From Phenylobacterium sp. (lineage in GTDB: Bacteria; Pseudomonadota; Alphaproteobacteria; Caulobacterales; Caulobacteraceae), in contig NZ_JANINU010000330.1 of assembly GCF_024508875.1 (NCBI RefSeq), forward strand, positions 46,655 through 110,654: a stretch of DNA of 64,000 bases, read 5' to 3'. A model generated the notes under the pieces. It saw only the letters and a list, made by a program, of their open reading frames with translations. It searched no databases and was not told the DNA's origin. Below, piece by piece: positions 19,112-32,561 of this stretch. Positions within the stretch are counted from its first letter, which is position 1. Every line of letters begins with the position of its first letter. The position numbers and the translations under genes were made by a program.

Positions 19112-20037
19112 GGGCGGCCCTGGTCCCCGTCCACAGACGCCCGCGCTCCGCCCCACGGCTCTGGCGTCTTCGCGCCCTCAGCCACCAGCCACGCCCGGAA
19201 CCGCTCCAGCGCCCGACTTTCGGCGCCGGGCGCCGTCAGCATTGCAAACGCGCTGCCCGACCGCAGAAACCCGAGCGGCGCGACCAGTTGCCCCGACTGC
19301 ACCTCGTGCACGCACAGCGGCCAGGACACGACCGCCGCGCCCAGACCCGCCAGGGCCGCGTCCATCGCGAAGTGCACGTGCGGGAAGGGGCGCTCGTTGG
19401 CCGGCGGGAGTTCGATCCCCGCGTGCTCTGCGAAGATCGGCCAGGCCTCCGGGTGGGTCGCCGCGGCGAGACGAGGGGCCTTCAACGGGTCGTTTCCACA
19501 GCGCTCGGCCATCTCCGGCGACATCACCGCGCCCAGCGCGTTGCGGATGAACGGTGTGCAGTTCGGATCGGACAGCCGGGAAAGCGGCACGATGCGCACG
19601 ACGGCTTGCGCGCCCCGGTGCGAGGTCGCGTGCGCCGAAAGTTCCGACAGGTGGAGCCGCACGTCGGGGTGCGCCGCCTGGAAGGTGGCCAGCCGCGGGA
19701 TGAGCCACTTCACCGACAGGCTGGCGTTGACGGCGATGTGCAGGTCCTCGCCCCCCGCGCGCACGCGGCGCACCGCGGTGGAGATCTGGTCGAACGCCTC
19801 GGTCAGCGACGGCAGCAGCTCGCGCCCCGCCGCCGTGAGTTCCAGCCGGTTCTTGGGTCCCGTGAACAGCCGCACGCCGAGGGCCGCCTCCAGCGCCTTC
19901 ACCTGGCGGCTCACCGCCGAGTGGGTCACGCGCAGCTCTTCGGCCGCGAGCGTGACCCGGCCCGTGCGCGCCATCGCCTCGAAGGCTCTCAGGGCATTCA
20001 GCGAGGGCAGGGCGGTAGATGTGAGATTTTCGAACAT
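19108..20037 (-). CDS. LysR-family transcriptional regulator, GcvA-like
   Basis: Transcription factor of 309 aa. The N-terminal winged helix-turn-helix is LPSLNALRAFEAMARTGRVT followed by the recognition helix segment THSAVSRQVKALE (about residues 38-50); the rest is a LysR substrate-binding domain. LPSLNALRAFEA is typical of the GcvA/AmpR branch. It is divergent from the methyltransferase at 20092 with a 54-base gap, the usual arrangement in which a LysR protein controls its neighbour; the target and inducer are unknown. Confidence 0.92.
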   Translation of the reverse strand: MFENLTSTALPSLNALRAFEAMARTGRVTLAAEELRVTHSAVSRQVKALEAALGVRLFTGPKNRLELTAAGRELLPSLTEAFDQISTAVRRVRAGGEDLHIAVNASLSVKWLIPRLATFQAAHPDVRLHLSELSAHATSHRGAQAVVRIVPLSRLSDPNCTPFIRNALGAVMSPEMAERCGNDPLKAPRLAAATHPEAWPIFAEHAGIELPPANERPFPHVHFAMDAALAGLGAAVVSWPLCVHEVQSGQLVAPLGFLRSGSAFAMLTAPGAESRALERFRAWLVAEGAKTPEPWGGARASVDGDQGRP

Positions 20038-20091
20038 TAGAGCGCAAATTAGTCGATTTCCTCAAATCAGCAACCCGGGCACTAGCTGGCC

Positions 20092-20879
20092 ATGGAACCC
20101 GACCCACCCGCTCCGCCGCTCGCTCCGGTCGACTACAACCAGGTTCAGCACCAGACCTACGCGCAGGGGCGCATCCTGCCCGCTGCGGCGATCGCCAGTT
20201 ACATGGCGACCTTCGCGGGCCATCTGCCGGATCGCCGGCCCCTCGTCGGCATCGACCTCGGTTCGGGGACGGGCCGCTTCACCCCGGCTCTTGCGGAGAC
20301 CTTCGGGGGCCCGATCCACGGCGTCGAGCCCGCCGGCGGCATGCGTCGCATCGCAGAGGCGGACAGCCGCCACCCGCGGGTGACCTACCTAGCCGGTCGC
20401 GCCGAGGCGATCCCACGGCCGGACGTCTCCGCCGACTTCGTGCTGATGTTCCTCTCGTATCACCATGTGACCGACAAGCCGGCCGCGGCGCGCGAGATCG
20501 CCCGGGTTCTGAAGCCGGGGGGCCGCCTGATCCTTCGCAGCACCTTCAAGGATCGCATCCCCGACCACTGGTGGCGCAGGTACTTCCCGCGCAGCCACGA
20601 CGTCGAGCGCGCGATGTTTCCTACCGAGGCGGAAACGATCGCGTTGTTCGAGGCCGCCGGCTTCCGCACGATCGCCGCCGTCCAGATGGAGGTCCCCTTC
20701 GACGGCGAGATCGCCGCCCTTGTGGCGCGGTTGAAGCTGCGCGCCGTCTCGGTCTTCGAGCACATGACCGAGGCCGAGCTCGACGACGGCTTCGCCCGCA
20801 TCGACGCCGACCTCGCCGCCGGCGCCATCGTGGAGAAGCCGACCTACGGCGACTTCATCGTCTTCGAGAAGCCGGCGCC

Positions 20880-20883
<4 letters not shown>
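20092..20883 (+). CDS. Class I SAM-dependent methyltransferase
   Basis: Methyltransferase of 263 aa of the UbiE/Methyltransf_11 type. Motif I is GIDLGSGTGRF (residues 53-63), with an acidic residue in HGVEPAGGM binding the SAM ribose, and a post-I block FVLMFLSYHHVTD. The substrate is unknown. Its stop overlaps the MFS transporter start (ATGA), and it is divergent from the LysR regulator, so regulator, methyltransferase and exporter may form one functional unit, for example modification and export of a small molecule (inference). Confidence 0.85.
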
Positions 20884-23584
<2,701 letters not shown>

Positions 23585-23605
23585 AACGGACCTGGGAGGC
23601 GAGGA

Positions 23606-24013
23606 ATGGGTGGGGATCTTGCCCTGGAGCTGAAGCTCCTGGGCGTTGCGATTGTCGTGGGGCTGGTCCAGCTCCTGTGGGCCGCTGCGGCGGCCCGCGC
23701 TCACCAGGGCGACCTGAAGTGGGCGGCCGGACCGCGCGACACGCCCATGCCGCTGGGCGGGGTGGCCGCGCGGCTCGATCGCGCCTTCTGGAACTTCGCC
23801 GAGACCTTCCCCTTCTTCGCCGCCGCCGTACTGGCCTGCGCCGTCGCCGGCAAGCTCGGCGGCAGCCTGACGGTCTATGGCTCCATCGCCTACGTCGCGG
23901 GGCGAGCGCTCTACGCGCCGCTCTACGCCTCCGGCGTCCCCCTGCTGAGAACCCTCGTCTGGCTCGTCGCCATGATCGGCCTGGTCATGGTGCTCGTGGC
24001 CCTCTTCAGGTGA
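23606..24013 (+). CDS. MAPEG family membrane protein
   Basis: Membrane protein of 135 aa with four predicted helices (about residues 8-29, 60-82, 85-103, 112-133), matching the MAPEG fold (membrane-associated proteins in eicosanoid and glutathione metabolism). The segment RLDRAFWNFAETFPFFAAA is the family signature. Bacterial members are often glutathione-S-transferase-like or of unknown role. GGGAGGCGAGGA precedes the ATG. It sits between guaB and rsmB on the same strand. Confidence 0.85.
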   Translation: MGGDLALELKLLGVAIVVGLVQLLWAAAAARAHQGDLKWAAGPRDTPMPLGGVAARLDRAFWNFAETFPFFAAAVLACAVAGKLGGSLTVYGSIAYVAGRALYAPLYASGVPLLRTLVWLVAMIGLVMVLVALFR

Positions 24014-24017
24014 CTTG

Positions 24018-25295
24018 ATGCGCGACGGCGGACGCCTTTCGGCGGCCATTGAGGTCCTGACCGAGATCGAGACGCGGCACAGGCCCGTTCGCCTCGCTCT
24101 CAAGGCCTGGGGCGACGCCGCGCGGTACGCGGGCGCCAAGGACCGCGCGTGGGTCTCCGGCCTGGTCCTCGACGTCCTGCGCCGCAAGCGCTCGCTGGCC
24201 TGGCGCATGGGGGACGAGAGCGCGCGCGCCGCCGTCCTGGGCGTCCTCGCCTTCGCCTGGGGTTGGCCGGTCGAGAAGATCGCCGAGGCCGCGGCCGACG
24301 CGCCGCACGGGCCGGGCGAGCTCACCGACGCCGAATGGTCCGCCCTGCGCGGCGCGGCCGACCTCGACGCCGCCCCTCCGGACGTCCGCGGCGACTACCC
24401 CGCCTGGCTCGACGCCTCGTTCGCCCGCGCCTTCGGCGACGCACGGGGCGAGGAGGGGGCGGCGCTGGCCGAGCGCGCGCCGGTCGACCTGCGAGTCAAC
24501 ACGCTGAAGACCGATCCTGATCGCGCGCTGAAGGCGCTGGCGCCCTTCGATCCTGAGCGGCCGGGCCTTTCGCCGAACGCGATCCGCATCGCCGCGCCGG
24601 ACGCCGCCGCCCGGTCGGGCGCGGTCGAGGCGATCCCGCAATTCGGCAAGGGCTGGTTCGAGGTGCAGGACCTGGGCTCCCAGCTCGCCGCCGCAATGGC
24701 CGGCGACGTGAAAGGCCAGCAGGTGCTCGACCTCTGCGCCGGCGGTGGTGGCAAGACCCTCGCCCTCGCCGCCGAGATGGCCAACACGGGCCAGATCTAC
24801 GCCTACGACAGCGATGCGCGCCGCCTCACCGATACTGTCCGCCGGGGAGAGCGCGCCGGCGTCCGCAACCTCCAGGTCCGCACGCCCCTCAACAAGGATC
24901 CGCTCAAGGACCTCCAGGGAAGGATGGACCTCGTCTTCATCGACGCCCCCTGCACGGGCACGGGCTCATGGCGTCGCCACCCCGACACCAAGTGGCGCCT
25001 GACCCCCGACGCGCTCGCCAAGCGCCAGCAGGACCAGGACCAGGTGCTGGAAGAGGGGACGAAATACCTCAAGCCCGGCGGCCGGATCGTCTACGTCACC
25101 TGCTCGGTGCTTCCCGAGGAGGACGAGGACCGCGTCGAGGCGTTCCTCGCACGCCACCCCGATTTCGCACGCAGGCCGGCCGCCTCGGCGCCCGACCTAG
25201 CGCGGCTCCTGACCCCGGCCGGCGACCTGCGCCTGACGCCCCGATCCTCCAACACCGACGGCTTCTATGTGGCCGTGCTGGAAAAGGCCCGATGA
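24018..25295 (+). CDS. rsmB: RsmB/NOP-family class I rRNA cytosine-5 methyltransferase
   Basis: Predicted 16S rRNA m5C methyltransferase of 425 aa. An N-terminal NusB-like helical region (residues 1-140) precedes the NOL1/NOP2/Sun catalytic domain. SAM motif [16 protein letters not shown], the two catalytic cysteines in [14 protein letters not shown] (motif IV) and TCSVLPEE (motif VI) are present. Start set at the ATG at 24018; TTG at 24015 is the other option. The RsmB assignment rests on the N-terminal domain; another RsmB-like target base is possible. Stop overlaps the guaA ATG. Confidence 0.88.
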   Translation: MRDGGRLSAAIEVLTEIETRHRPVRLALKAWGDAARYAGAKDRAWVSGLVLDVLRRKRSLAWRMGDESARAAVLGVLAFAWGWPVEKIAEAAADAPHGPGELTDAEWSALRGAADLDAAPPDVRGDYPAWLDASFARAFGDARGEEGAALAERAPVDLRVNTLKTDPDRALKALAPFDPERPGLSPNAIRIAAPDAAARSGAVEAIPQFGKGWFEVQDLGSQLAAAMAGDVKGQQVLDLCAGGGGKTLALAAEMANTGQIYAYDSDARRLTDTVRRGERAGVRNLQVRTPLNKDPLKDLQGRMDLVFIDAPCTGTGSWRRHPDTKWRLTPDALAKRQQDQDQVLEEGTKYLKPGGRIVYVTCSVLPEEDEDRVEAFLARHPDFARRPAASAPDLARLLTPAGDLRLTPRSSNTDGFYVAVLEKAR

Positions 25296-26866
25296 CCCAA
25301 TCTCCCCACGCCAAAACCCATCACGAACGCGTCCTGATCGTCGACTTCGGCAGCCAGGTGACCCAGCTTATCGCCCGCCGCCTGCGCGAGAGCGGCGTCT
25401 ATTGCGAGATCCATCCGTTCGACAAGGTCGAGCCGATGCTGGACAGCTTCGCCCCCAAGGCGGTGATCCTCTCCGGCGGCCCGGCCAGCGCCCATGAGGA
25501 TGACAGCCCCTCGGCCCCGCAGCGCATCTTCGAGCTCGGCGTCCCAGTGCTCGGCATCTGCTACGGCGAAATGACCATGTGCGCCCAGTTGGGCGGCGCC
25601 GTGGAGAGCGGTCACGACCGCGAGTTCGGGCGCGCCGAGATCCAGGTGCAGAAGCAGTCGCCGCTGCTGGAAGGCCTGGGGGACCTCGGCCACACCGAGA
25701 CGGTCTGGATGAGCCACGGCGACAAGATCACGGCCATCCCGCCGGGCTTCGAGGTGGTCGCCACCTCGGAAGGCTCGCCCTTCGCCATGATCGCCGACGA
25801 GGGCCGACGCTTCTACGGCATACAGTTCCACCCCGAGGTCGCCCACACCCCGCGCGGCGCGCTGTTGCTGCGTAACTTCACCCACCGCATCGCCGGCCTC
25901 TCCGGCGACTGGACCATGGCCAGCTACCGCCAGGAGCAGGTCGCCAAGATCCGCGAGCAGGTGGGCGAGGCCAAGGTGATCTGCGGCCTCTCGGGCGGCG
26001 TCGACAGCTCGGTGGCCGCCGTCCTGATCCACGAGGCCATCGGCGATCAGCTCACCTGCGTGTTCGTCGATACCGGCCTGCTGCGCAAGGACGAGGCGAC
26101 CCAGGTCGTCACGATGTTCCGCGATCACTACAACATTCCGCTGGTTCATGTTGATGCGTCTGATCTTTTCCTGGGTGAACTGGCCGGCGTCACCGACCCC
26201 GAAACCAAGCGCAAGACCATCGGGCGCCTGTTCATCGACGTCTTCGACAAGGAGAGCGCGAAGATCGAGGGCGCGGCCTTCCTGGCCCAGGGCACGCTCT
26301 ATCCCGACGTCATCGAGAGCGTCTCGGCGCGCGGCGGCCCCTCAGCCGTAATCAAGAGCCACCACAACGTAGGCGGCCTGCCGGACTACATGAAGCTGAA
26401 GCTCGTCGAGCCGCTGCGCGAGCTCTTCAAGGACGAGGTCCGCGCCCTGGGCGTCGAGCTGGGATTGCCGCCGCAGTTCGTGGGCCGTCACCCGTTCCCG
26501 GGGCCGGGCCTTGCCATCCGCATCCCCGGCGAGATCACGCGCGAGAAGGTCGCCATCCTCCAGCAGGCCGACGCCATCTATCTCGACGAGATCCGCAAGG
26601 CCGGCCTCTACGACAGCATCTGGCAAGCCTTCGCCGTCCTGCTGCCGGTGAAGACCGTGGGCGTCATGGGCGATGCGCGGACGTACGAAAGCGTTCTGGC
26701 CCTCCGGGCCGTGACCTCCACCGACGGCATGACGGCCGACTTCTTCGAATTCCCGTGGGACGTGTTGGGCCGCTGCGCCACGCGCATCATCAACGAGGTC
26801 CGCGGCGTGAATCGCGTCGTCTACGACGTCACCAGCAAGCCGCCCGGCACAATCGAGTGGGAATAG
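25292..26866 (+). CDS. guaA: GMP synthase (glutamine-hydrolysing)
   Basis: Converts XMP to GMP using glutamine. The 524-residue protein has an N-terminal class I glutamine amidotransferase with Cys90 in GICYGEMTM and the His180/Glu182 pair in FHPEVAH, an ATP-pyrophosphatase domain with PP-loop GLSGGVDSS (about residue 233) and a C-terminal dimerisation domain ending IEWE. The nucleophile elbow has Glu after CYG where Gln or Met is more usual; this does not touch the triad. The 3' end overlaps a 19-base repeat found again at 50142, the likely attachment site of an island. Confidence 0.97.
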   Translation: MTQSPHAKTHHERVLIVDFGSQVTQLIARRLRESGVYCEIHPFDKVEPMLDSFAPKAVILSGGPASAHEDDSPSAPQRIFELGVPVLGICYGEMTMCAQLGGAVESGHDREFGRAEIQVQKQSPLLEGLGDLGHTETVWMSHGDKITAIPPGFEVVATSEGSPFAMIADEGRRFYGIQFHPEVAHTPRGALLLRNFTHRIAGLSGDWTMASYRQEQVAKIREQVGEAKVICGLSGGVDSSVAAVLIHEAIGDQLTCVFVDTGLLRKDEATQVVTMFRDHYNIPLVHVDASDLFLGELAGVTDPETKRKTIGRLFIDVFDKESAKIEGAAFLAQGTLYPDVIESVSARGGPSAVIKSHHNVGGLPDYMKLKLVEPLRELFKDEVRALGVELGLPPQFVGRHPFPGPGLAIRIPGEITREKVAILQQADAIYLDEIRKAGLYDSIWQAFAVLLPVKTVGVMGDARTYESVLALRAVTSTDGMTADFFEFPWDVLGRCATRIINEVRGVNRVVYDVTSKPPGTIEWE

Positions 26867-26868
26867 GG
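26850..26868 (+). repeat. Putative attL: direct repeat at the guaA 3' end
   Basis: Nineteen bases, CAATCGAGTGGGAATAGGG, span the guaA stop codon. The same sequence with one A-to-G change occurs at 50142-50160. The 3' end of guaA is a known insertion site for integrative elements in several bacteria. The copy at 50142 still encodes Ile-Glu-Trp-Glu-stop, as expected for a duplicated gene end. AT-rich sequence begins immediately downstream. Confidence 0.6.
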
Positions 26869-26939
26869 AATAAGTCGTCTAAATCAGATAGATATAGCGT
26901 TGTATTAGCCTACAATGCTGGGCCCCGCGAAGCCAGGCG

Positions 26940-27749
26940 CTAGCCTAGGGGCTTCTGGTAGATTTCGCCGTCGCCTTTGGGCTCGGCCATCTTGCGATGC
27001 ATTTCGGCCTTGACGCTTTCGGGCGTCACTGCCCCCATCACGGCCTGAAGCTTGTTCTTCCAGCCGGCGACCACGTCGCCTTCGCCCTTCTTCATGGCCT
27101 CGTAGCCGGTTTTGGCGACCATGGCCGGGTGGTCCTTCTTGCCCTGGCCTACCGAGGTGTCGAGCATGTCGGCGCGCTCGAAGAAGTCGGTGTCAGTCGG
27201 CCCGGGCAGCAGGGTGGTGATGCTGACGCCGGTGTCCTTCAGCTCGTTGCGCAGCGCCCAGGCGAAGCTGTCGATGAACGCCTTGGTGCCGTTGTAGACC
27301 GCCTGGAACGTGCCGGGCATCAGGCCGGCGATCGAGCCCGTGAACAGCACCATTCCCTGACCCCGCTCGGCCATGCGGCGGACGACGTGTTGCGCCAGAT
27401 AAAGGGTGCCCGTGATGTTGGTGTCGATCACGTGCCGCCAGTCAGCGACGTCCTGTTCCAGGAAGGCATGTCCCAGTCCATGGCCGGCGTTGGCCATGAG
27501 ATGATCAACCGGACGGTCGCCGATCACCGACAGCAGGCGATCGACGCCTTCGATGGTGGAAAGGTCGACTTGCACCTGCTCGACCCGCGCCCCTAGCGCC
27601 TCGAGCGCCTGCGCGGCCTCGACCAACTCCGGCCGGTCGGCGGCAATGATCAGGTCGAACCCATCCTGTGCGCAGAGCTTGGCGAGTTCGTACCCGATGC
27701 CCGACGAGGCGCCGGTGACGACGGAGAGGGGGCGGATCATTTCAGACAT
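26940..27749 (-). CDS. Short-chain dehydrogenase/reductase
   Basis: Classical SDR of 269 aa, cytoplasmic NAD(P)-dependent oxidoreductase. Cofactor motif VTGASSGIGYELA (residues 11-23), NAG motif LMANAGHG, catalytic Ser in FTGSIAGLM and YxxxK in YNGTKA. AADRPELVE after the second strand does not clearly fix NAD or NADP use. AAGGAAG precedes the ATG. Its start overlaps the end of a 32-codon open frame on the same strand. First gene of the proposed island; the substrate is unknown. Confidence 0.9.
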   Translation of the reverse strand: MSEMIRPLSVVTGASSGIGYELAKLCAQDGFDLIIAADRPELVEAAQALEALGARVEQVQVDLSTIEGVDRLLSVIGDRPVDHLMANAGHGLGHAFLEQDVADWRHVIDTNITGTLYLAQHVVRRMAERGQGMVLFTGSIAGLMPGTFQAVYNGTKAFIDSFAWALRNELKDTGVSITTLLPGPTDTDFFERADMLDTSVGQGKKDHPAMVAKTGYEAMKKGEGDVVAGWKNKLQAVMGAVTPESVKAEMHRKMAEPKGDGEIYQKPLG

Positions 27750-27835
27750 CGTGCGACTTCCTTGCCCACGTGGCGCGATGGACCCCGGCAGTCAGGCGAC
27801 TCGTCCGGCTCGCGCTCGGCGTATCCGTCCGACAT
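27737..27835 (-). CDS. Small hypothetical protein, 32 aa
   Basis: Short open frame MSDGYAEREPDESPD to the TGA at 27737, which overlaps the SDR start by 13 bases. Support is the strong ribosome site AAGGGAG five bases before the ATG and the coupling to the SDR. A sequence resembling an EcfG promoter lies 27-51 bases upstream. The product is hydrophilic and acidic with one cysteine in the middle and one near the end. It may be a leader peptide or simply a translated upstream frame; no homology is recognised. Confidence 0.35.
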   Translation of the reverse strand: MSDGYAEREPDESPDCRGPSRHVGKEVARCLK

Positions 27836-27861
27836 GTCGACTCCCTTGAATGGGAACCGAA

Positions 27862-27886
27862 AGCGGCTCGTGTTGGGCGCTGTTCC
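27862..27886 (-). promoter_or_regulatory. EcfG-like promoter, one mismatch, upstream of the 32-aa ORF and SDR
   Basis: On the minus strand GGAAC (27886-27882), 16 bases, then CGCT (27865-27862), against the consensus GGAAC-N16-CGTT. Transcription would begin near 27855, just before the ribosome site of the 32-codon frame. Weak on its own; the surrounding genes with exact matches give it some weight. Confidence 0.3.
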
Positions 27887-27944
27887 GGCGGGCCTCATAT
27901 GTTGCCTTGATCGGCCCATCGCGCGGCCCACCAAAGCCCCGCGT

Positions 27945-28165
27945 GGCCCCGACATGCACCAGCCCGCCAGGAATCCACATGAGCAGGCCCGCGAGTTGCT
28001 GGTCCTCCGCCGGGCTCAGTCCGAACGGCGGCCATGCCGGGCATCGCGTAGCGCGCCTACCAGGGGCTTTCGGAGAAGGCCGTCAGGGCGCAGAGCGCGC
28101 CGACAATCAGTGAGGTCGCGAACGGGCAGACGTCGGCAAGGCCCAGGTTGCGCCATCGCGCTCTA
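27945..28165 (-). pseudogene. Remnant of a cytochrome c oxidase assembly factor gene (ctaG, caa3 type)
   Basis: Reading the minus strand gives ATSLIVGALCALTAFSESPW, then TAG at 28059-28057, then ARYAMPGMA, then, after a one-base frame change near 28030, PFGLSPAEDQQLAG and LLMWIPGGLVHVGA. The order PWY..Y..G..DQQLAGLLMWIPGG is the conserved C-terminal part of CtaG, the membrane protein that delivers copper to cytochrome oxidase. One base turns the expected PWYARY tyrosine codon into TAG, and one extra G shifts the frame. Only about 70 of some 250-300 codons remain; the 5' part is absent. Clearly non-functional. Confidence 0.7.
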
Positions 28166-28371
28166 AGACGTTGCCCTAGCCTGAGTTATCCAACCAGCCC
28201 TGCTGGTCGGTTCCATACGGCTGCGCAACCCTCGGCTTCGTCAAGGCGTTAGCCGCGCCATGCTTTTCCTTCTCCTGTTCGGCGCCCCGTCCAGTTTCCT
28301 GTCGCTCTTCGCGCCCGCGCCTCCGGCCGCCGAAAACTAGAGCCGCCGGCTCCTACCATTTGAGGCGACCA

Positions 28372-28396
28372 GGAACAGGGCGGCGCCGGCGCCGTT
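28372..28396 (+). promoter_or_regulatory. EcfG (general stress sigma) promoter of katE
   Basis: Exact match to the alphaproteobacterial EcfG/SigT consensus: GGAAC at 28372-28376, 16 bases, CGTT at 28393-28396. The katE ATG is 34 bases beyond the -10 element, giving a normal leader. Catalases are common members of EcfG regulons, which agrees. Confidence 0.75.
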
Positions 28397-28429
28397 GCGG
28401 CTGAACCTTTCAGCCCAGGGTTCCAAAAC

Positions 28430-30604
<2,175 letters not shown>

Positions 30605-30640
30605 AGGAAGGGTGGCGTCGGTGCGAGCCGGCGTCACCGC

Positions 30641-30832
30641 CTAGGCTGCCTGCGAAGCGCAGCTCCGTTCGCTGCGGGTGATCTCGCGCACCACGAAGGC
30701 GGCGGCGGTCGCTCTTGTCGGCGCCCGACCGGATGCGCGCAGCCGGCCGTCGGGGCCGTATGACTCCCACACCCAGGCGTCCCCTTCCTGGAAAATGGCG
30801 AAGCCGTAGGCGGCGCAGTGGGCGCGCGTCAT
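30641..30832 (-). CDS. Small hypothetical protein, 63 aa
   Basis: Convergent with katE. MTRAHCAAYGFAIFQEGDAW and WVWESYGPDGRLRASGRAPT show a compact beta-rich pattern followed by an alpha helix (TRATAAAFVVREITR). No family could be named. The ATG at 30832 is chosen because an exact EcfG promoter at 30868-30892 predicts a transcript start near 30861; a longer frame would begin upstream of that start. Probably a general-stress small protein. Confidence 0.6.
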   Translation of the reverse strand: MTRAHCAAYGFAIFQEGDAWVWESYGPDGRLRASGRAPTRATAAAFVVREITRSERSCASQAA

Positions 30833-30867
30833 GGGCACTCGATGAACCTCGCAAAACGGATGGGGCG

Positions 30868-30892
30868 AACGTGACGCGGTCCGGCCCGTTCC
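30868..30892 (-). promoter_or_regulatory. EcfG promoter of the 63-aa gene
   Basis: Minus strand GGAAC (30892-30888), 16 bases, CGTT (30871-30868): exact consensus. It directs transcription of the small gene starting at 30832, about 30 bases past the expected start site. Confidence 0.7.
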
Positions 30893-30925
30893 AGCAGCCT
30901 GCAACTGGCGAGGGGAGGGGGCATG

Positions 30926-31717
30926 TCAGGATGCCGCCCTGGGCCGGCGGGTCTGCAAGCAGAGTTCGTCGCCGGCGCTCAGCACGTGCAGTGCGACGTC
31001 GTGCATCGACAGCGCCTGCTCAGTCTTGCCCTCGGCGATGTTGGAGTGGCTGAGCGAGGCCCCGTCGACGCAATAGACAGCGCCGGAGCCGATCACCCGC
31101 ATCAGTCCGCGTTCGATTATGACCGCGGTGTCCTCATCGATACCAACGCCGAGCACCCGCGGATTGTGCGCCACGGCCCCCAACAGGCGGCCGATCCGAC
31201 CGCGCTCGGCGAAGTGCTGGTCGATGATCATGTCGCGCACCAGGCCCAGCCCCGGCGCCATGTGCAGGTCGCCAATGCGGTAGGATTCCTGGTTCGCCCC
31301 GCGCACCAACATGGTGTCGCTCATCATGGACGCACCGGCCGAGGTTCCAGCGACCACGCCGCCCTCGGCGAGGAGCTTGCGAACAGCGGCCTCGACCGGC
31401 GTGTCGCCGATCTGGCTCGAGATGCGCAGTTGATCGCCGCCGGTGAAGAACACGCCTGCGGCGCCTTCGAAGACCTTCAGCTTTTCCGCGTCGGCCGCCT
31501 CGGGGCGCTCCTGGACGTAAAGCTCGCGCAACTCCTTGACCCCGAGATCGGAGAAGGCGCGCTCGTAGGCTTCGAAGTAGCCCTCCGGCTCATGGCTCGC
31601 GACGGTGGCCAGGACCAGCACGTCTCCCCGCATCCGCTGGGCGACCTCCTTCAGGATCGTCCGCTCTCCGTCCTTGTCCTCATGGCCGCCGATCGCGATC
31701 AGAACACCCTCAGCCAT
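30926..31717 (-). CDS. cphB: Cyanophycinase
   Basis: Serine peptidase of family S51, 263 aa, that cuts cyanophycin into beta-Asp-Arg dipeptides. The nucleophile is Ser126 in GTSAGAS; FFTGGDQLRI (residues 90-99) and MIIDQHFAERGR match the cyanophycinase pocket. No signal peptide, so this is the intracellular form, used to mobilise the cell's own store. Its ATG overlaps the end of the isoaspartyl peptidase gene by eight bases, placing it last in the cphA-iaaA-cphB operon. Confidence 0.95.
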   Translation of the reverse strand: MAEGVLIAIGGHEDKDGERTILKEVAQRMRGDVLVLATVASHEPEGYFEAYERAFSDLGVKELRELYVQERPEAADAEKLKVFEGAAGVFFTGGDQLRISSQIGDTPVEAAVRKLLAEGGVVAGTSAGASMMSDTMLVRGANQESYRIGDLHMAPGLGLVRDMIIDQHFAERGRIGRLLGAVAHNPRVLGVGIDEDTAVIIERGLMRVIGSGAVYCVDGASLSHSNIAEGKTEQALSMHDVALHVLSAGDELCLQTRRPRAAS

Positions 31718-32561
31718 GCGTATCCTCTACGCCGGCGATCTCGACGTGAAGGATCGGCGATGGGCCGCGCGCCCATCCGACGGCGAACTGGTCGCCGGTA
31801 TGGCTCCATCCGATCTGGCCGGTGCGATCCATGGCGATCAAACCCGCGTCTCCACCTACGCGAGCGAGGTGGAGCAGCGCCGCCTCCACGGCCGCCTGCG
31901 GAGGCTGGCTGGCCTCCAGCGCCACGATGGTTCGGGCGGCCAGCAGCGTGCGGCTGATGCTTTCGCCGACACCCGTCGCCGCCACGCCGCCGACGAAACT
32001 ATCGGCGTAGAAGCCGCAGCCGGGCAGGGGCGTGTCGCCGATCCGGCCAGGTCGTGCGTGGGTCAGCCCGCCGGTCGACACGGCGACGGCGATGCGTCCC
32101 GCCGTATCGAGCGCGACGCAGCCGACCGTATCGCCGCCGGCAAGCGCGGTAGGCCCGACCGCCGGTGAACGTGTCGGCGCGAGCTGCGCGGCGTTCTCCC
32201 CTGCGATCAGCGTCTCCCGCGCGTCGAGCAACTCGCGGGCGATGCGGACGGGATTGCGTACGTCTCGGACGACGCAGACCGCGCCGATGGACAAGTCCGT
32301 CCCGTCCATGATCGCCGCATCCATTTCGACTGAACCGTCAGCGCGTCGAACCGAACCCTGGCCGGCGTTGAAGGTGGGATCGTCCTCCATCCTCATCACC
32401 GCGGACTCGACGGCGTCGAGTGCCGATCCTCCAGATTCCAACCAGCCCACGGCCGCGCTCAGCGCCGCACTGAGGCCGGCGCGGTTCGGCTCCATTTGGT
32501 CTCGGCCGATGGGCTTGCAGCCGCCATGCAGGATGACAGACCAGCCGGTCCGCTCACGCAT
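31710..32561 (-). CDS. iaaA: Isoaspartyl peptidase / plant-type L-asparaginase
   Basis: Ntn-hydrolase of 283 aa made as a precursor that cleaves itself before Thr145 in GGDTVGCVALD. Other family blocks are DPTFNAGQGSV, STGGLTHARPGRIGD and GCGFYAD. It hydrolyses beta-aspartyl dipeptides; after cyanophycinase has released beta-Asp-Arg this enzyme yields free aspartate and arginine. It overlaps cphA upstream and cphB downstream by eight bases each, so the pathway for making and fully recycling cyanophycin is encoded together. Confidence 0.93.
   Translation of the reverse strand: MRERTGWSVILHGGCKPIGRDQMEPNRAGLSAALSAAVGWLESGGSALDAVESAVMRMEDDPTFNAGQGSVRRADGSVEMDAAIMDGTDLSIGAVCVVRDVRNPVRIARELLDARETLIAGENAAQLAPTRSPAVGPTALAGGDTVGCVALDTAGRIAVAVSTGGLTHARPGRIGDTPLPGCGFYADSFVGGVAATGVGESISRTLLAARTIVALEASQPPQAAVEAALLHLARVGGDAGLIAMDRTGQIGWSHTGDQFAVGWARGPSPILHVEIAGVEDTHG

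Noticed and set aside
28260..28340. Hydrophobic 26-codon frame (MLFLLLFGAPSSFLSLF) upstream of katE
   Set aside because: No ribosome site and it ends before the mapped EcfG-type promoter of katE; probably chance.
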